NCBI GenBank assembly: GCA_030684395.1
Contig: JAUXTT010000017.1
Coordinates: 372,001 to 436,000 of the forward strand
Direction of reading: 5' to 3'
Length of the DNA stretch: 64,000 nucleotides
Origin: Bacteroidota bacterium
GTDB taxonomy: Bacteria > Bacteroidota > Bacteroidia > B-17B0 > Aurantibacillaceae
The translations under genes were made by a program, and so were the position numbers. Positions 9,701 through 17,663 of this stretch are shown piece by piece (within the stretch, counting starts at the first letter, position 1; each line of letters opens with the position of its first letter). The notes below the pieces were generated by a model. The model saw nothing but the letters and a program-made list of their open reading frames with translations, did no database searches and was not told the DNA's origin.

Positions 9701-12440
9701 CACTACTTCCATCGCAATCAGTTACCGTGCATGTATAACTACCTGCTACAAGGTTTGTTGCTGTAGCTGATGTTTGAGCGGGTGTAGTATTCCAGGAAAA
9801 TGAATAAGGCGGATTACCTCCCGATGGGCTTGCTGTTGCACTACCGATGCTTGCTCCGTTGCAGTTTACATTGGTTTGGGTGGTGATATTCGCATTTAAA
9901 ATGGAAGTGTATTCATAAAACTCTGCATGAGATGTAGATCCAGTATCAAATCCAAGTCCAATATATCCTTTATTACCAATAGCTAAACCTGAAGCCCAGG
10001 TTACTGCTGTTCCTATAAAGTTTGCGCGCTGTATCCATTGGTCGGTACTTGGATTGTATTCGTAAAAATCATTATAACTGCTTGTACCACCATCTGAAGT
10101 TCCTGTACCCAAGAAGCCCTTGTTTCCAATAGAGAAGCCTGTTGCAAATCCTCTGTATAATGCACCTACATCTGCTTTCTGTAACCATGTATCAGTAATT
10201 GGATTATATTCCCAAAAATCTCTGAGATAATTTAAACTTGTATTCCTTCCTGTTCCAACATATCCTTTATCTCCAATTACGAATCCGGTAGCACCATCTC
10301 TAGCTCCCCCTCCAAAATTTGCTTTTTGTGTCCATTGATTGTTAGCGGGATTATACTCCCAGAAATCTTGCATCATCGTAGCCCCTCCTCCATTTATTCC
10401 TGTTCCTAAATAACCTTTTGCTCCTATAGAAAAGCCAATAGCGCGAGCCCTTTGTGCTCCCAAAAAGGTCGCTTTTGGTGTCCAGATATTTAAGCTTGGG
10501 TCATACTCATAAAAGTCAGTTGTATTATTTCCTGTATTGTCTTCACCTGTACCCACATATCCTTTGGCTCCAATTGAAAAACCAACGGCATACTGACGAG
10601 GATTTCCTCCAACATTAGCTTTTTGAGTCCAAACATTTGTTGTAGGGTCATATTCCCAAAAATCGTTGGTGTAATTTTGTGTTGCACTTGCTCCCGTTCC
10701 TATATAACCTTTATTCCCAATTGAAAAACTAATACCCTTATATCTTAATCCGCCACCAAAGTTTGCTCTCTGCGCCCAGGCGTTTGGTCCACCTGCCGGC
10801 GCAATATTTACAGTGGCTGTAGCAGTAGTGGAAGCTGCATCGGTAACTGTTACTGTATAAATACCAGGAGCAAGTCCTGTTGCGTTTGCAGAGATACTGC
10901 CACCTGGAGTCCATGAATAAGTATAGGGAGGAGTGCCTAAACTTGCAATTGCTGTTGCAGTACCATTACTACCACCTACACAAGAAACATTAGTTGAACT
11001 TACGGAAACATTACAATTTGCATACTTGGCGAAAAAAATATCTGTAAGACCTACGGAACTTAAATTTGCAACCCCTGCTCCCGGGTTAAAGTCAGCAGTG
11101 TTTCTGAAAAAACCAGTTATGTAAGAGTTTCCTATATTATCTACAATTATACCACGAGCATGGTCATCACCGGCACTCCCAATATTTTTTGCATATTGAT
11201 AATTTCCATTAGCATCATATTTTGCAATAAAAATATCCATTAATCCTGCGGAAGTGAGATTAGCGATTCCTGCACCTGGATCAAAATCAGCTGTACCGGT
11301 AAAGCGACCAGTCAAATACGTGTTTCCCTCAATATCAAGAGCAATGTTGCTACCTGTATCATAATCACCTGTAGCCCCCATTCCCTGCGCCCATATATAG
11401 TTTCCGTTTGCATCATATTTTGCAAAAAAGATAGCGTTTGCCCCCCCTGATGTAATATTAGCTACCCCCGCACTTGGGTCAAAATCTACTGTGCCTTCAA
11501 AATAACCTGTCACAAAGCAATCTCCTATGGCATTAACAGCCAATTTGTATCCGTATTCATTTCCGGTGCTCCCCAAATTTTTTGCCCATAAATAATTTCC
11601 GTTTACGTCGTACTTAGCAATAAAGGCATCATCTAAACCTGTCGATGTAAGGTTTACAGTACCCGCTCCCGGATTAAAATCAGCGGTGCCTCTAAAAAAT
11701 CCAGTTATAAAACAATTACCACTTCCATCTAAAGCTATACCATATCCATAATCTGAATTAGCACTTCCAATAGTTTTAGCCCAAATATAATTTCCATTAG
11801 CATCATACTTTGCGAAAAATATATCAGTTTGTCCAACTCTAACTATAACAGCTGTTCCTGGACCCGGATCAAAATCGGTGTCCATTTCTATTTGACCGGT
11901 AATATAAATATTACTGTTCCCATCAATTTTTATGTCATAACTGGTATCAGCATTTATGCTCCCAAAACTCTTTGCCCACAAGTAATTTCCGTTGGCATCG
12001 TATTTTGTAATAAATACATCAGAAAGCCCATTAGAAGTATACGAGGTTGTTCCAGCTCCCGGATCAAAATCAACAGTGCCATAAAAATACCCCGTTACAT
12101 AAACATTTCCGTTTCCATCAACAGCAATGCTCATTCCATCGGTGTTGGTGCTTCCAACACTTTTAGCCCATTGGTACACTCCATTAGCGTCATATTTCGC
12201 TATAAAAAGATCATTTCCCCCAAGTGCCGTTAAGCTAGCCATACCTGCACCCGGATCAAAATCTGCAGTACCACCAAAACTCCCTGTAATATATGTATTT
12301 CCACTTGCATCTACAGTAATTGCACGACCTCGCTCATCCGTGGTACTCCCTACACTTTTGGCCCACTGAAAATTTTGAGCATGAATAGATAAGCTCAAAA
12401 TAACAAGGAAACTTATTAGAAAATAAATTTTTGCTTTCAT
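6741..12440 (-). CDS. Giant T9SS-secreted protein: SBBP, Kelch, SprB and PKD repeats
   Basis: The product has 1899 residues. In order it shows a signal peptide (1-21, ending SIHA), seven SBBP-type propeller repeats marked by (A/V)DF(D/N)PGAG (about 22-470) and a SprB-like repeat (about 475-550). Then come six Kelch blades (about 550-845), a second SprB-like repeat (about 850-920), six more Kelch blades (about 925-1220), five PKD domains with WxFGD-type cores (about 1225-1625), a less defined region, and a type IX sorting domain (about 1827-1899, starting at KVYPNP). It should be exported and anchored or released at the cell surface, probably in adhesion or binding; no catalytic site was seen. 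It shares a transcript with the DUF4907 gene 21 bases upstream. Confidence 0.9.
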   Translation of the reverse strand: MKAKIYFLISFLVILSLSIHAQNFQWAKSVGSTTDERGRAITVDASGNTYITGSFGGTADFDPGAGMASLTALGGNDLFIAKYDANGVYQWAKSVGSTNTDGMSIAVDGNGNVYVTGYFYGTVDFDPGAGTTSYTSNGLSDVFITKYDANGNYLWAKSFGSINADTSYDIKIDGNSNIYITGQIEMDTDFDPGPGTAVIVRVGQTDIFFAKYDANGNYIWAKTIGSANSDYGYGIALDGSGNCFITGFFRGTADFNPGAGTVNLTSTGLDDAFIAKYDVNGNYLWAKNLGSTGNEYGYKLAVNAIGDCFVTGYFEGTVDFDPSAGVANITSGGANAIFFAKYDANGNYIWAQGMGATGDYDTGSNIALDIEGNTYLTGRFTGTADFDPGAGIANLTSAGLMDIFIAKYDANGNYQYAKNIGSAGDDHARGIIVDNIGNSYITGFFRNTADFNPGAGVANLSSVGLTDIFFAKYANCNVSVSSTNVSCVGGSNGTATAIASLGTPPYTYSWTPGGSISANATGLAPGIYTVTVTDAASTTATATVNIAPAGGPNAWAQRANFGGGLRYKGISFSIGNKGYIGTGASATQNYTNDFWEYDPTTNVWTQKANVGGNPRQYAVGFSIGAKGYVGTGEDNTGNNTTDFYEYDPSLNIWTPKATFLGAQRARAIGFSIGAKGYLGTGINGGGATMMQDFWEYNPANNQWTQKANFGGGARDGATGFVIGDKGYVGTGRNTSLNYLRDFWEYNPITDTWLQKADVGALYRGFATGFSIGNKGFLGTGTSDGGTSSYNDFYEYNPSTDQWIQRANFIGTAVTWASGLAIGNKGYIGLGFDTGSTSHAEFYEYTSILNANITTQTNVNCNGASIGSATASPSGGNPPYSFSWNTTPAQTSATATNLVAGSYTCTVTDCDGSSATCTVVITQSGAPDSWTQKASFPGINRAYGVAFSIGNKGYYGTGTNTNGITEYNDFWEYDPVTNVWTQKANFGGVARKGATGFSIGSKGYLGIGHDNISGFHDDFWEYNPVTNSWIQKANFPPVKRYAAVGFSIGNKGYMGTGYENQSTGSFIWYNDFWEYDQSTDSWLQRTSVPGAGRSSSVGFSIGSKGYVGTGSTNNTAAGIVSDFYEFDPIANTWTPKANYGGGVINEAACFAIGGKGYIGTGSDGVVFKQDFWEYNPTTDIWVQKANFGGSARYNCKAFVIGTKGYFAKGVEGSYDQDLWEYNPSSPIVTASFTNSNVGQTFTFTNTTTNGVSYLWDFGDGTTSTLANPTHTYPNGGTYNVCLTATNECVSNQICSSITFGCSNPTAVFTSSVSGLTANFTNTSANATSYNWSFGDAISSTQQNPSHVYNASGTYTVTLTTTNGCGTATVTHTITVTCVAPTASYTFTVGGMTATFTNTSPNAANVTWNFSDPNSGANNSANTTNPSHVFSEPGLYNVTLYVNNACGVDSVTQAVLVNCALPVSDFVSNPNGLSVQLNGLASTNAYTHSWNFGDASSASIFPFDTHAYSTTGTYNVCLTTTNSCGTDTKCDSVTVCAAPIASFSSTANTTDVSFTNTSSQATNWFWNFGDGNASNLQNPTHQFASSGTKIICLTASNSCGSDTICNNLFLFCSSGLTPGICVATVDTTSSYNIIYWDKTGYATSDTFLVYRDTANNNYALIGWIAYDSLSEFNDTVRALYAANGDPNVSSWRYKLAVKDSCGNVSAMSPYHQTMFMQNNSGNFSWNHYQIEGQSTPVPSLTGYVCARDDNSTNNWAAIQSISASSIAYTDPQYATFVNTASWRINTAWNTACVSTRGAINTSRSNIRSPSSLVGIKSEDRNQISQIKVYPNPATDFITIEIMDLKTEASFEIQNMLGQVVYKVKTRQIKNTVNTAALQNGVYVLKTNIGGKVYSTKLIIQQ
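8785..9665 (-). repeat. Six Kelch-blade coding repeats (second block)
   Basis: Six units of about 50 codons each carry W.(Q/P)KA....R....FSIG.KGY.GTG....DFWEY.P. They encode one complete six-bladed propeller within the giant secreted protein. Confidence 0.8.
9895..10795 (-). repeat. Six Kelch-blade coding repeats (first block)
   Basis: Six units have the same blade consensus as the second block. The two blocks are separated by a SprB-like repeat (about 9670-9895), so the protein carries two independent propellers. Confidence 0.8.
11030..12380 (-). repeat. Seven SBBP-type coding repeats
   Basis: Seven units of about 62 codons each contain [17 protein letters not shown] and end in [15 protein letters not shown]. 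They form a beta-propeller distinct in sequence from the Kelch blocks. Confidence 0.8.
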
Positions 12441-12461
12441 GGTTGTTGATTTGCTTCTTAA

Positions 12462-12821
12462 TTAGTATTTGATTTTCAAACTATCCAATTCCTTTATTTC
12501 GATAGTTGGGGGCATAATGTTTTTTTCGATTTTCTTTTGCATAAGCGTCCCGATTTTTTTCGCTTCAATTTCTGTTTTAAAACCCTTGTTTCCGGATATT
12601 GCCGGGATGTGCGGTTGATGTATGAGCATTTTCCCTTTTTGGTAAATATCAAAACCCCAACCTACATTGGCGGTGTTATACGTTTTGATACTAAATTCGG
12701 ATTGTTTGTTTTTCTTTGTAGTTATCTTTTCATTTGGATTGGTGCCTTTTTGAGCAAAGGAAAAATTACAAGCAAAAAGAAGTAAGATTAAAATTATTTT
12801 CCCTTTTTTAAACTCAAACAT
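12462..12821 (-). CDS. DUF4907-family secreted small protein
   Basis: A 119-residue protein with a signal peptide (1-24, ending SFAQ) and a single domain at about 42-118. That domain matches what I recall of DUF4907: GWGFDIY, HQPHIPAISGNKGF, then a helix and IMPPTI. The function is unknown. It precedes the giant Kelch/SBBP gene by 21 bases on the same strand and is probably the first gene of a two-gene operon. From memory, DUF4907 genes in Bacteroidota often sit beside Kelch-repeat secreted proteins, which suggests a dedicated partner. A well-formed promoter lies 5 bases upstream of the ATG, so the leader is very short. Confidence 0.75.
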   Translation of the reverse strand: MFEFKKGKIILILLLFACNFSFAQKGTNPNEKITTKKNKQSEFSIKTYNTANVGWGFDIYQKGKMLIHQPHIPAISGNKGFKTEIEAKKIGTLMQKKIEKNIMPPTIEIKELDSLKIKY

Positions 12822-12826
12822 AGGAG

Positions 12827-12857
12827 CAAATGTAGAACCAATAAGCTTACTCTACAA
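12827..12857 (-). promoter_or_regulatory. Bacteroidota-type promoter for the DUF4907-propeller operon
   Basis: On the minus strand a TTG (-33 element, 12855-12857) is followed after 20 bases by TACATTTG (12827-12834), an exact TAnnTTTG -7 box. The start codon begins 5 bases further on, which implies a nearly leaderless transcript. Confidence 0.65.
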
Positions 12858-12890
12858 TACTCATTAATGAGTATATTTTATACTTGAAAC

Positions 12891-13622
12891 TTATACTAAA
12901 CCGTTTTTTGAGCAAAAATTGAGCAATTCAACCACGTTTTTGCAGTTCGATTTTTTAAGAATTTTTCGGCGGTGTGTATCAACGGTATGTTTACTCAAAT
13001 GTAGCTTTTCAGCTATGTCATTACTTTTTAAACCTTGTTTTAATAACCTAATGATATCCAATTCTCTATCAGTAAAAAAACTTTGGTATTCTTTAGTTAC
13101 ATACTCTTTGAATTTTTGTTGATCTAGTCCGGGTGCATCAAAACGCCATTCCACTTTATTGGAAATATTTAAAAAAGAAATATCGGTAAGCACAGATAAA
13201 TTGCTGACAATTTTACCCTCAATATCATGTTGATAGATAGTTGACTGACGTAAGACCTTCATGTAATTTCCGTTTTTATGCCTTACTCTATAGTTAAGGG
13301 AAAACCCTACATTACAGGTAACATCATGCTCAGTAGCAAACATAAGGGTTGCTCTCATTAAACGGGTAACAATATCATAATCGTCCGGATGAAAAAAGTT
13401 TGCAACCAATTCAAATGTAAATTCCTCAGGAGCATACCCTAACATTTTTTCGACATCTCTTTGGAAAGAAATTGTTCTTTCTTTAAAATCCATAATGTAA
13501 AAACACTTACCGATTGGCAAAGGGAAATTTTTTATATCAGAAAAAGTTTTGGAAACAACTTCTCTGTGTGAAAGTTTGTCACTTACAGAATGAAGATATT
13601 GATTAATGGCTTTCTTATGCAT
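12891..13622 (-). CDS. PAS-LuxR transcriptional regulator (copy B)
   Basis: A 243-residue regulator with an N-terminal PAS-type fold (about 38-150; HPDDYDIV and YRVRHKNGNYMKV are typical PAS/PAC segments) and a C-terminal LuxR/FixJ helix-turn-helix (about 183-238; recognition helix SKHTVDTHRRKIL). It has no receiver domain or kinase and no membrane segment, so it is a one-component cytoplasmic regulator sensing an unknown ligand. It is clearly paralogous to the next upstream gene and 17 bases from it: the HTH regions share 'HTVDTHRR' and 'ELLNFC'. The pair looks like a tandem duplication. Cotranscription with the hydrolase gene is likely. Confidence 0.88.
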   Translation of the reverse strand: MHKKAINQYLHSVSDKLSHREVVSKTFSDIKNFPLPIGKCFYIMDFKERTISFQRDVEKMLGYAPEEFTFELVANFFHPDDYDIVTRLMRATLMFATEHDVTCNVGFSLNYRVRHKNGNYMKVLRQSTIYQHDIEGKIVSNLSVLTDISFLNISNKVEWRFDAPGLDQQKFKEYVTKEYQSFFTDRELDIIRLLKQGLKSNDIAEKLHLSKHTVDTHRRKILKKSNCKNVVELLNFCSKNGLV

Positions 13623-13639
13623 GCAATAACCTAATTATT

Positions 13640-14380
13640 TCAGATAACACCATTATGCGCGCAGAAATTAAGTAATTCTATGGTGTTTTGAGAATTGGAT
13701 TTCTGCAATAAAACTCTTCGGTGTGTATCAACTGTATGTTTGCTTATAGATAAAATCTTACTTATATCACTGCTGCTATGACCCTGTGCCATCAAGCGAA
13801 TAATTTCAACCTGTCTTTCAGAAAAATAACTGGCAAATGACTTGGTAATGTATTTTCTGAATTTTGCTTTATTCAATCCGATCGAATCGAAATCCCATAC
13901 CACCTTGTTGCCCATATTTAAAAAAGAAATGTCGGTAAGGGTACTGATATTACTTACCAAATTGCCTTCGGTGTTTATTTCGAGTGTTGTTGATGTACGT
14001 AAAACTTTTATATAGTCTCCGTTTTTTTTTCTAAGCCGGTAACACAATTTCAATAAGGTGTCTTTCCTGTTTATTTTATTTTCAACATTGTATAACAAAG
14101 CGGCCGATAAAACCCTTTGTGCTACATTAATATCATCGGGATGATAATTATTTAAAACAAAATCGAATGTGTATTCCTGTTCAGAATACCCAAGCATTTC
14201 TTTAACTCCCTTTTGAAAAGATACTATTTGATCAACATAATTTAAAACATACATACATTGTCCCTTATACAATGTGGCACCGGTTAGTTTTTCTAAATCT
14301 GCTTTGTAAAATTTTTTTTTAGAGAGCGACCCCTGTATGTTATTTATAACTTCATTAAAAGACACTTGTTCCTTTTCCAT
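13640..14380 (-). CDS. PAS-LuxR transcriptional regulator (copy A)
   Basis: A 246-residue paralogue of the gene downstream, with a PAS-like region (about 40-152; NYHPDDINVA, YRLRKKNGDYIKV) and a LuxR-type HTH (about 186-241; SKHTVDTHRRVLL). The start chosen is the ATG at 14380, one base after the TAA stop of the hydrolase gene. An upstream in-frame ATG at 14413 would overlap the hydrolase by 32 bases. The tight spacing suggests translational coupling and a shared role with the hydrolase. The ligand and target promoters are unknown. Confidence 0.88.
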   Translation of the reverse strand: MEKEQVSFNEVINNIQGSLSKKKFYKADLEKLTGATLYKGQCMYVLNYVDQIVSFQKGVKEMLGYSEQEYTFDFVLNNYHPDDINVAQRVLSAALLYNVENKINRKDTLLKLCYRLRKKNGDYIKVLRTSTTLEINTEGNLVSNISTLTDISFLNMGNKVVWDFDSIGLNKAKFRKYITKSFASYFSERQVEIIRLMAQGHSSSDISKILSISKHTVDTHRRVLLQKSNSQNTIELLNFCAHNGVI

Positions 14381-14381
14381 C

Positions 14382-15188
14382 TTAGTGCCCGAATATGAAT
14401 TTATAATACTCAATTAACAGCTCATTAAAGGCTTCCGGTTGTTCCATTTGCGGGCAATGTCCACTATCATCAATTTGGTGAACTTTATTTTTCCAAAGAT
14501 TGGAGAACCCAACACCTTCAATATATTCTTTGCTTATAAAAGAGTCCTTTTCACCATGTATAATGGCCGTTGTGAAATTAATTTTTTTAATTATTGCAAC
14601 TTCATCGGCTATTACACCCTGTGCAACAAAAGCTCCAAAACTTGAGCGTGCCGAAGGGTCGGTTTTCATAATATCCTCTTTCAAAACATCCTTGTGCGTC
14701 TGTATGTGTAGCATACTATCGGCTAAGCGGCTTGCATCTTCATGTGAAATAGTGCCCTGCAACAAAAACGGGAATAAGGGGTTCGGCAAAAAAGCGTTTC
14801 CAAGTGAGTTGACCGAATCTAAAGGAGGTGTTCCAAAAACAAAAACACCGCTGGTGCCTTTTAATTGTGAAGCAACATTTATAGCTATATGACCACCAAG
14901 AGAATGGCCGGCTATAATAAAATTGTTCAGTTTTAACTGGTCAATAACAGAAGTAACTGTTTTCGCATAACCAGGAATAGAATAAATGTTTTCCGGAGTT
15001 TCTGCATAATCAGAATCTCCATGCCCCGGAAGATCAATAGCCACTAAAGGTAAATCAATATTATGAAATTGATTTTGAAAAGTAGAACTACTTAAAGAAT
15101 TTCCATGAAGAAAAACAATTGAATTCTTTTCTAAATTTCCCTTACAATAAATAGTAGTCCCGTTTAAAGACAACTTCTGTGCATTCAT
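14382..15188 (-). CDS. Alpha/beta hydrolase
   Basis: A 268-residue cytoplasmic alpha/beta-hydrolase-fold protein. The oxyanion-region HG is at residues 28-29. The nucleophile elbow GHSLGG places Ser96, with Asp215 (HGEKDSF) and His244 (DSGHCPQ) completing the catalytic triad. The sequence DLPGHGDSD (52-60) is typical of esterase/lipase-like members. The substrate cannot be assigned. It is the first gene of a three-gene run with two PAS-LuxR regulators, so its product or substrate could be what the PAS domains sense. That link is inference. Confidence 0.88.
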   Translation of the reverse strand: MNAQKLSLNGTTIYCKGNLEKNSIVFLHGNSLSSSTFQNQFHNIDLPLVAIDLPGHGDSDYAETPENIYSIPGYAKTVTSVIDQLKLNNFIIAGHSLGGHIAINVASQLKGTSGVFVFGTPPLDSVNSLGNAFLPNPLFPFLLQGTISHEDASRLADSMLHIQTHKDVLKEDIMKTDPSARSSFGAFVAQGVIADEVAIIKKINFTTAIIHGEKDSFISKEYIEGVGFSNLWKNKVHQIDDSGHCPQMEQPEAFNELLIEYYKFIFGH

Positions 15189-15333
15189 GTGTTTACATCT
15201 GTTAGTTATGCTAAGATAAAAAAAAATTAAGCCCTTTTAACTTACCCATAATATTATACCTAAGAACCTAATCTAAGTTGCCTGTTGTCAGCTCAAAATT
15301 AACTTTTCCAATAAAAAAAGGTATATGCTGATT

Positions 15334-15360
15334 AAAAAAGTACCCAAGGGAAATCCCTTG
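15334..15360 (-). terminator. Terminator downstream of the SpoIIE phosphatase gene
   Basis: A 7-base-pair stem (CAAGGGA/TCCCTTG, 15345-15351 and 15354-15360) has a 2-base loop. On the minus strand it is followed by GGTAC and a run of six T (15334-15339). Confidence 0.65.
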
Positions 15361-15393
15361 AATATTGGATTTCACATTGTTTATCCAATATTC
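15360..15393. repeat. Second inverted repeat next to the terminator
   Basis: Arms GAATATTGGAT and ATCCAATATTC (15360-15370, 15383-15393) form a perfect 11-base-pair stem with a 12-base loop, directly abutting the terminator hairpin. The remaining part of the 15189-15416 gap holds nothing else that I recognise. Confidence 0.6.
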
Positions 15394-15416
15394 AGGGCAT
15401 CACAATTAAAGCTTTA

Positions 15417-16628
15417 TTATGCCACAACTGTATTTTCACTTTCCAGTTGCATACTGAACTTACCACACATAATTGCAATATCATCCACGTAAGGGCGGTC
15501 TTTTTTGAAATCGAACACTTCAGTGATTAGGTGCTGATTTATTTGTTTTGGAGTAATGTGTTGATTTTTCTTTAATAAAGAACTTAAACGCTGCACGCCG
15601 TAATATTCTTCTTTCTCATTTTCGGTTTCCACTACACCATCCGTGTAACAAAATAGCAGCGAATCTGGTTTAACCGGAACCAATCCTTCCTTCACCGAAA
15701 AAAGTTCGTCAAACATCCCTAAACCTGTACAGCCAATACGTAAAAGAGAAACTGTTTTCCCGTTTATTAATAATGGCGGATTGTGACCTGCATTGATATA
15801 GGTAAGTGTGCGTGTTTGTATATTGTATTTTCCAATAAAAAAGGTGATAAATTTTTCTCCCTTTGCGCTCAACATAACTTTATTGTTAAGCTCCTTTACT
15901 AATTCTGTAAGGCTACTTGTGTGATTGATAAGTACTCTCAGATTTGCCTGAAAATTACTCATTAACAAGGCTGCCGCTAATCCTTTTCCGGAAACGTCAG
16001 CAACGCAAAACATAAACTCATTTTTATTGAGCCAGATAAAGTCATAATAATCGCCCCCAACTTCCTGATGAGGGAGATAAATAGCATCGAAATTAATCTG
16101 ATCTGTTTTTGGAAGTGATTCCGGGAACAACATATTCTGCATTTGAGAAGCTAACTCCAACTCCTTACGCATAGCAATTTGCTTGATGTTTTCTTTAAAT
16201 AAACGTTTGTTCTCAATAGCAACTACTATGATATTGGTAAGCGTTTGTACAAAAGGTAAATGTTTAATAACCGGGCTAAGCTCTAATTTATCTTCATCCA
16301 AATCCCCAATCAGTACAAAGGCAAGAGGTTGGTTTTTATGATAAACCGGTATGATTATTTCGAAACTGAAATCGTTATTGTTATCAATAATGCTAATCTC
16401 TTTATGCTGTAAAAGATCTCTTTCCACATTGATCTTTTCGTGCTCATCTTTTAGCCCGTATGTTAAAATACATTCCCAGGTTTCATTGAAATTGAAAAGT
16501 GCGAGTTTACCTATATTAAGCTTTTCTCTAAGCGTATCTTCGAAGGTAGCCAGTAGTTCTTTAGTGGAAGCATTGTTGTTGATCGCCTTAGTAACGTCAA
16601 GCAATGAGTTCAACTTAAGTGTACTCAT
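15417..16628 (-). CDS. GAF-like/SpoIIE PP2C-type serine phosphatase
   Basis: A 403-residue cytoplasmic protein with a GAF-like sensor region (about 10-155), a short linker helix (IAMRKELELASQMQNMLFPE), and a SpoIIE/RsbU PP2C phosphatase domain (about 180-390). The metal-binding aspartates sit in GGDYYD (about 190), ADVSGKG, YTDGVVE and DDIAI, so it should be active. Such enzymes dephosphorylate anti-sigma antagonists. The frame extends 13 codons upstream to a GTG; the ATG at 16628 was chosen because homologue-like sequence (LKLNSLLDVTKAINN) starts there. It stands as a single gene with a terminator after it. Confidence 0.88.
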   Translation of the reverse strand: MSTLKLNSLLDVTKAINNNASTKELLATFEDTLREKLNIGKLALFNFNETWECILTYGLKDEHEKINVERDLLQHKEISIIDNNNDFSFEIIIPVYHKNQPLAFVLIGDLDEDKLELSPVIKHLPFVQTLTNIIVVAIENKRLFKENIKQIAMRKELELASQMQNMLFPESLPKTDQINFDAIYLPHQEVGGDYYDFIWLNKNEFMFCVADVSGKGLAAALLMSNFQANLRVLINHTSSLTELVKELNNKVMLSAKGEKFITFFIGKYNIQTRTLTYINAGHNPPLLINGKTVSLLRIGCTGLGMFDELFSVKEGLVPVKPDSLLFCYTDGVVETENEKEEYYGVQRLSSLLKKNQHITPKQINQHLITEVFDFKKDRPYVDDIAIMCGKFSMQLESENTVVA

Positions 16629-16764
16629 TTTGCTTCTCGATTCGTATGGCTTCCTTTCACCTTTCACTTTGCTTATCTATAAAGTAGTATTATTTTACTA
16701 AGTTAATAAATAAGAAAGATAAGTGGGCCAAATTTAGCTACGCAGGTAAATAATAAAGACGAAT

Positions 16765-17460
16765 TTATTGTTTCATCGTCTTAATCCGTTTTTTTGCACC
16801 ATTAGTGTAGGTCAGCTCAATAAAATAGACCCCTTGCTGCAAATAAGCTGTTTCTATAAATTGTTTGTTCGGGGTTTTATCAATAAAGACCAGCTTACCC
16901 AATGCATCAACTATTCTTACCTCTTCAAGAATAGCATCTCCTCTCGTAATAAGCCATATTTTATCAGAAAACGGATTTGGATACAACACCAGTTGGTCTA
17001 TGTTTTCAGTGCTTTGTATCCTTAGCGGATCCACAATAAATATATTAAATTTGGCAGAATCAAGCGTCACGAAACCTGTTGACGCTTCAGCAACAGGCCA
17101 GATAACTACCGTATTTATCCCATTCTTAAATTCTGCACTAACCGGAATCGTATCCTGATGAAATATAGTATCGTTAGCGGCTATGGTATTTCCAAAAGTG
17201 GTACTTGAATCTATAAAAGAAATGGTTGCTCCCTGCGTTCCGGATGAATCGATCCCTACGTAATATATAATATATCCTGAATATACCTGGCTTGAATTGT
17301 TGAATACATCTGCGCCGTATACAATTTGGCCCCCTTGTAATAATGTGTCATTAGAGGCCAGGAAAATTGACGAGTCGTTCATACTCAGTCCCGGCTGGGC
17401 ATAAATAGTACTGCCAAAAGATGCAAACAGGAACGTCAGGATAATAAATGCCTTTTTCAT
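16765..17460 (-). CDS. Small T9SS-secreted protein of unknown function
   Basis: A 231-residue protein with a signal peptide (1-21, ending IYA) and a beta-rich middle part (about 25-145) without a recognised family. The last 75 residues (from VLYPNPFSDK) form a type IX secretion sorting domain ending with KKRIKTMKQ. It should be carried to the cell surface or medium. The middle resembles an immunoglobulin-like fold in its alternation of short strands, but that is a weak impression. It is transcribed divergently from the helical-repeat gene at 17664. Confidence 0.82.
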   Translation of the reverse strand: MKKAFIILTFLFASFGSTIYAQPGLSMNDSSIFLASNDTLLQGGQIVYGADVFNNSSQVYSGYIIYYVGIDSSGTQGATISFIDSSTTFGNTIAANDTIFHQDTIPVSAEFKNGINTVVIWPVAEASTGFVTLDSAKFNIFIVDPLRIQSTENIDQLVLYPNPFSDKIWLITRGDAILEEVRIVDALGKLVFIDKTPNKQFIETAYLQQGVYFIELTYTNGAKKRIKTMKQ

Positions 17461-17663
17461 ATGTATATTTTATGTTGTTTTATAACCATATTAGCAAGAG
17501 ATCCGGTTCAGGAAATATACCCTTTAAACTCTCCGGGATTAGACAGAACTAACTGGAGCAAAGTTATTTCGTACTGGAATTTTTGCATAAGGTAAAGTTA
17601 ACAAGATAATTCATTTTCGTTGTATCAAAATTATTATTATCTTACGTGTTCAATGTAATAAAA

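Noticed and set aside
8785-12380. Regularly spaced repeats that could be mistaken for a CRISPR-like or satellite array
   Set aside because: The unit length (about 150-190 bases) and codon phase match protein repeats (Kelch and SBBP blades); there are no unique spacers or cas genes.
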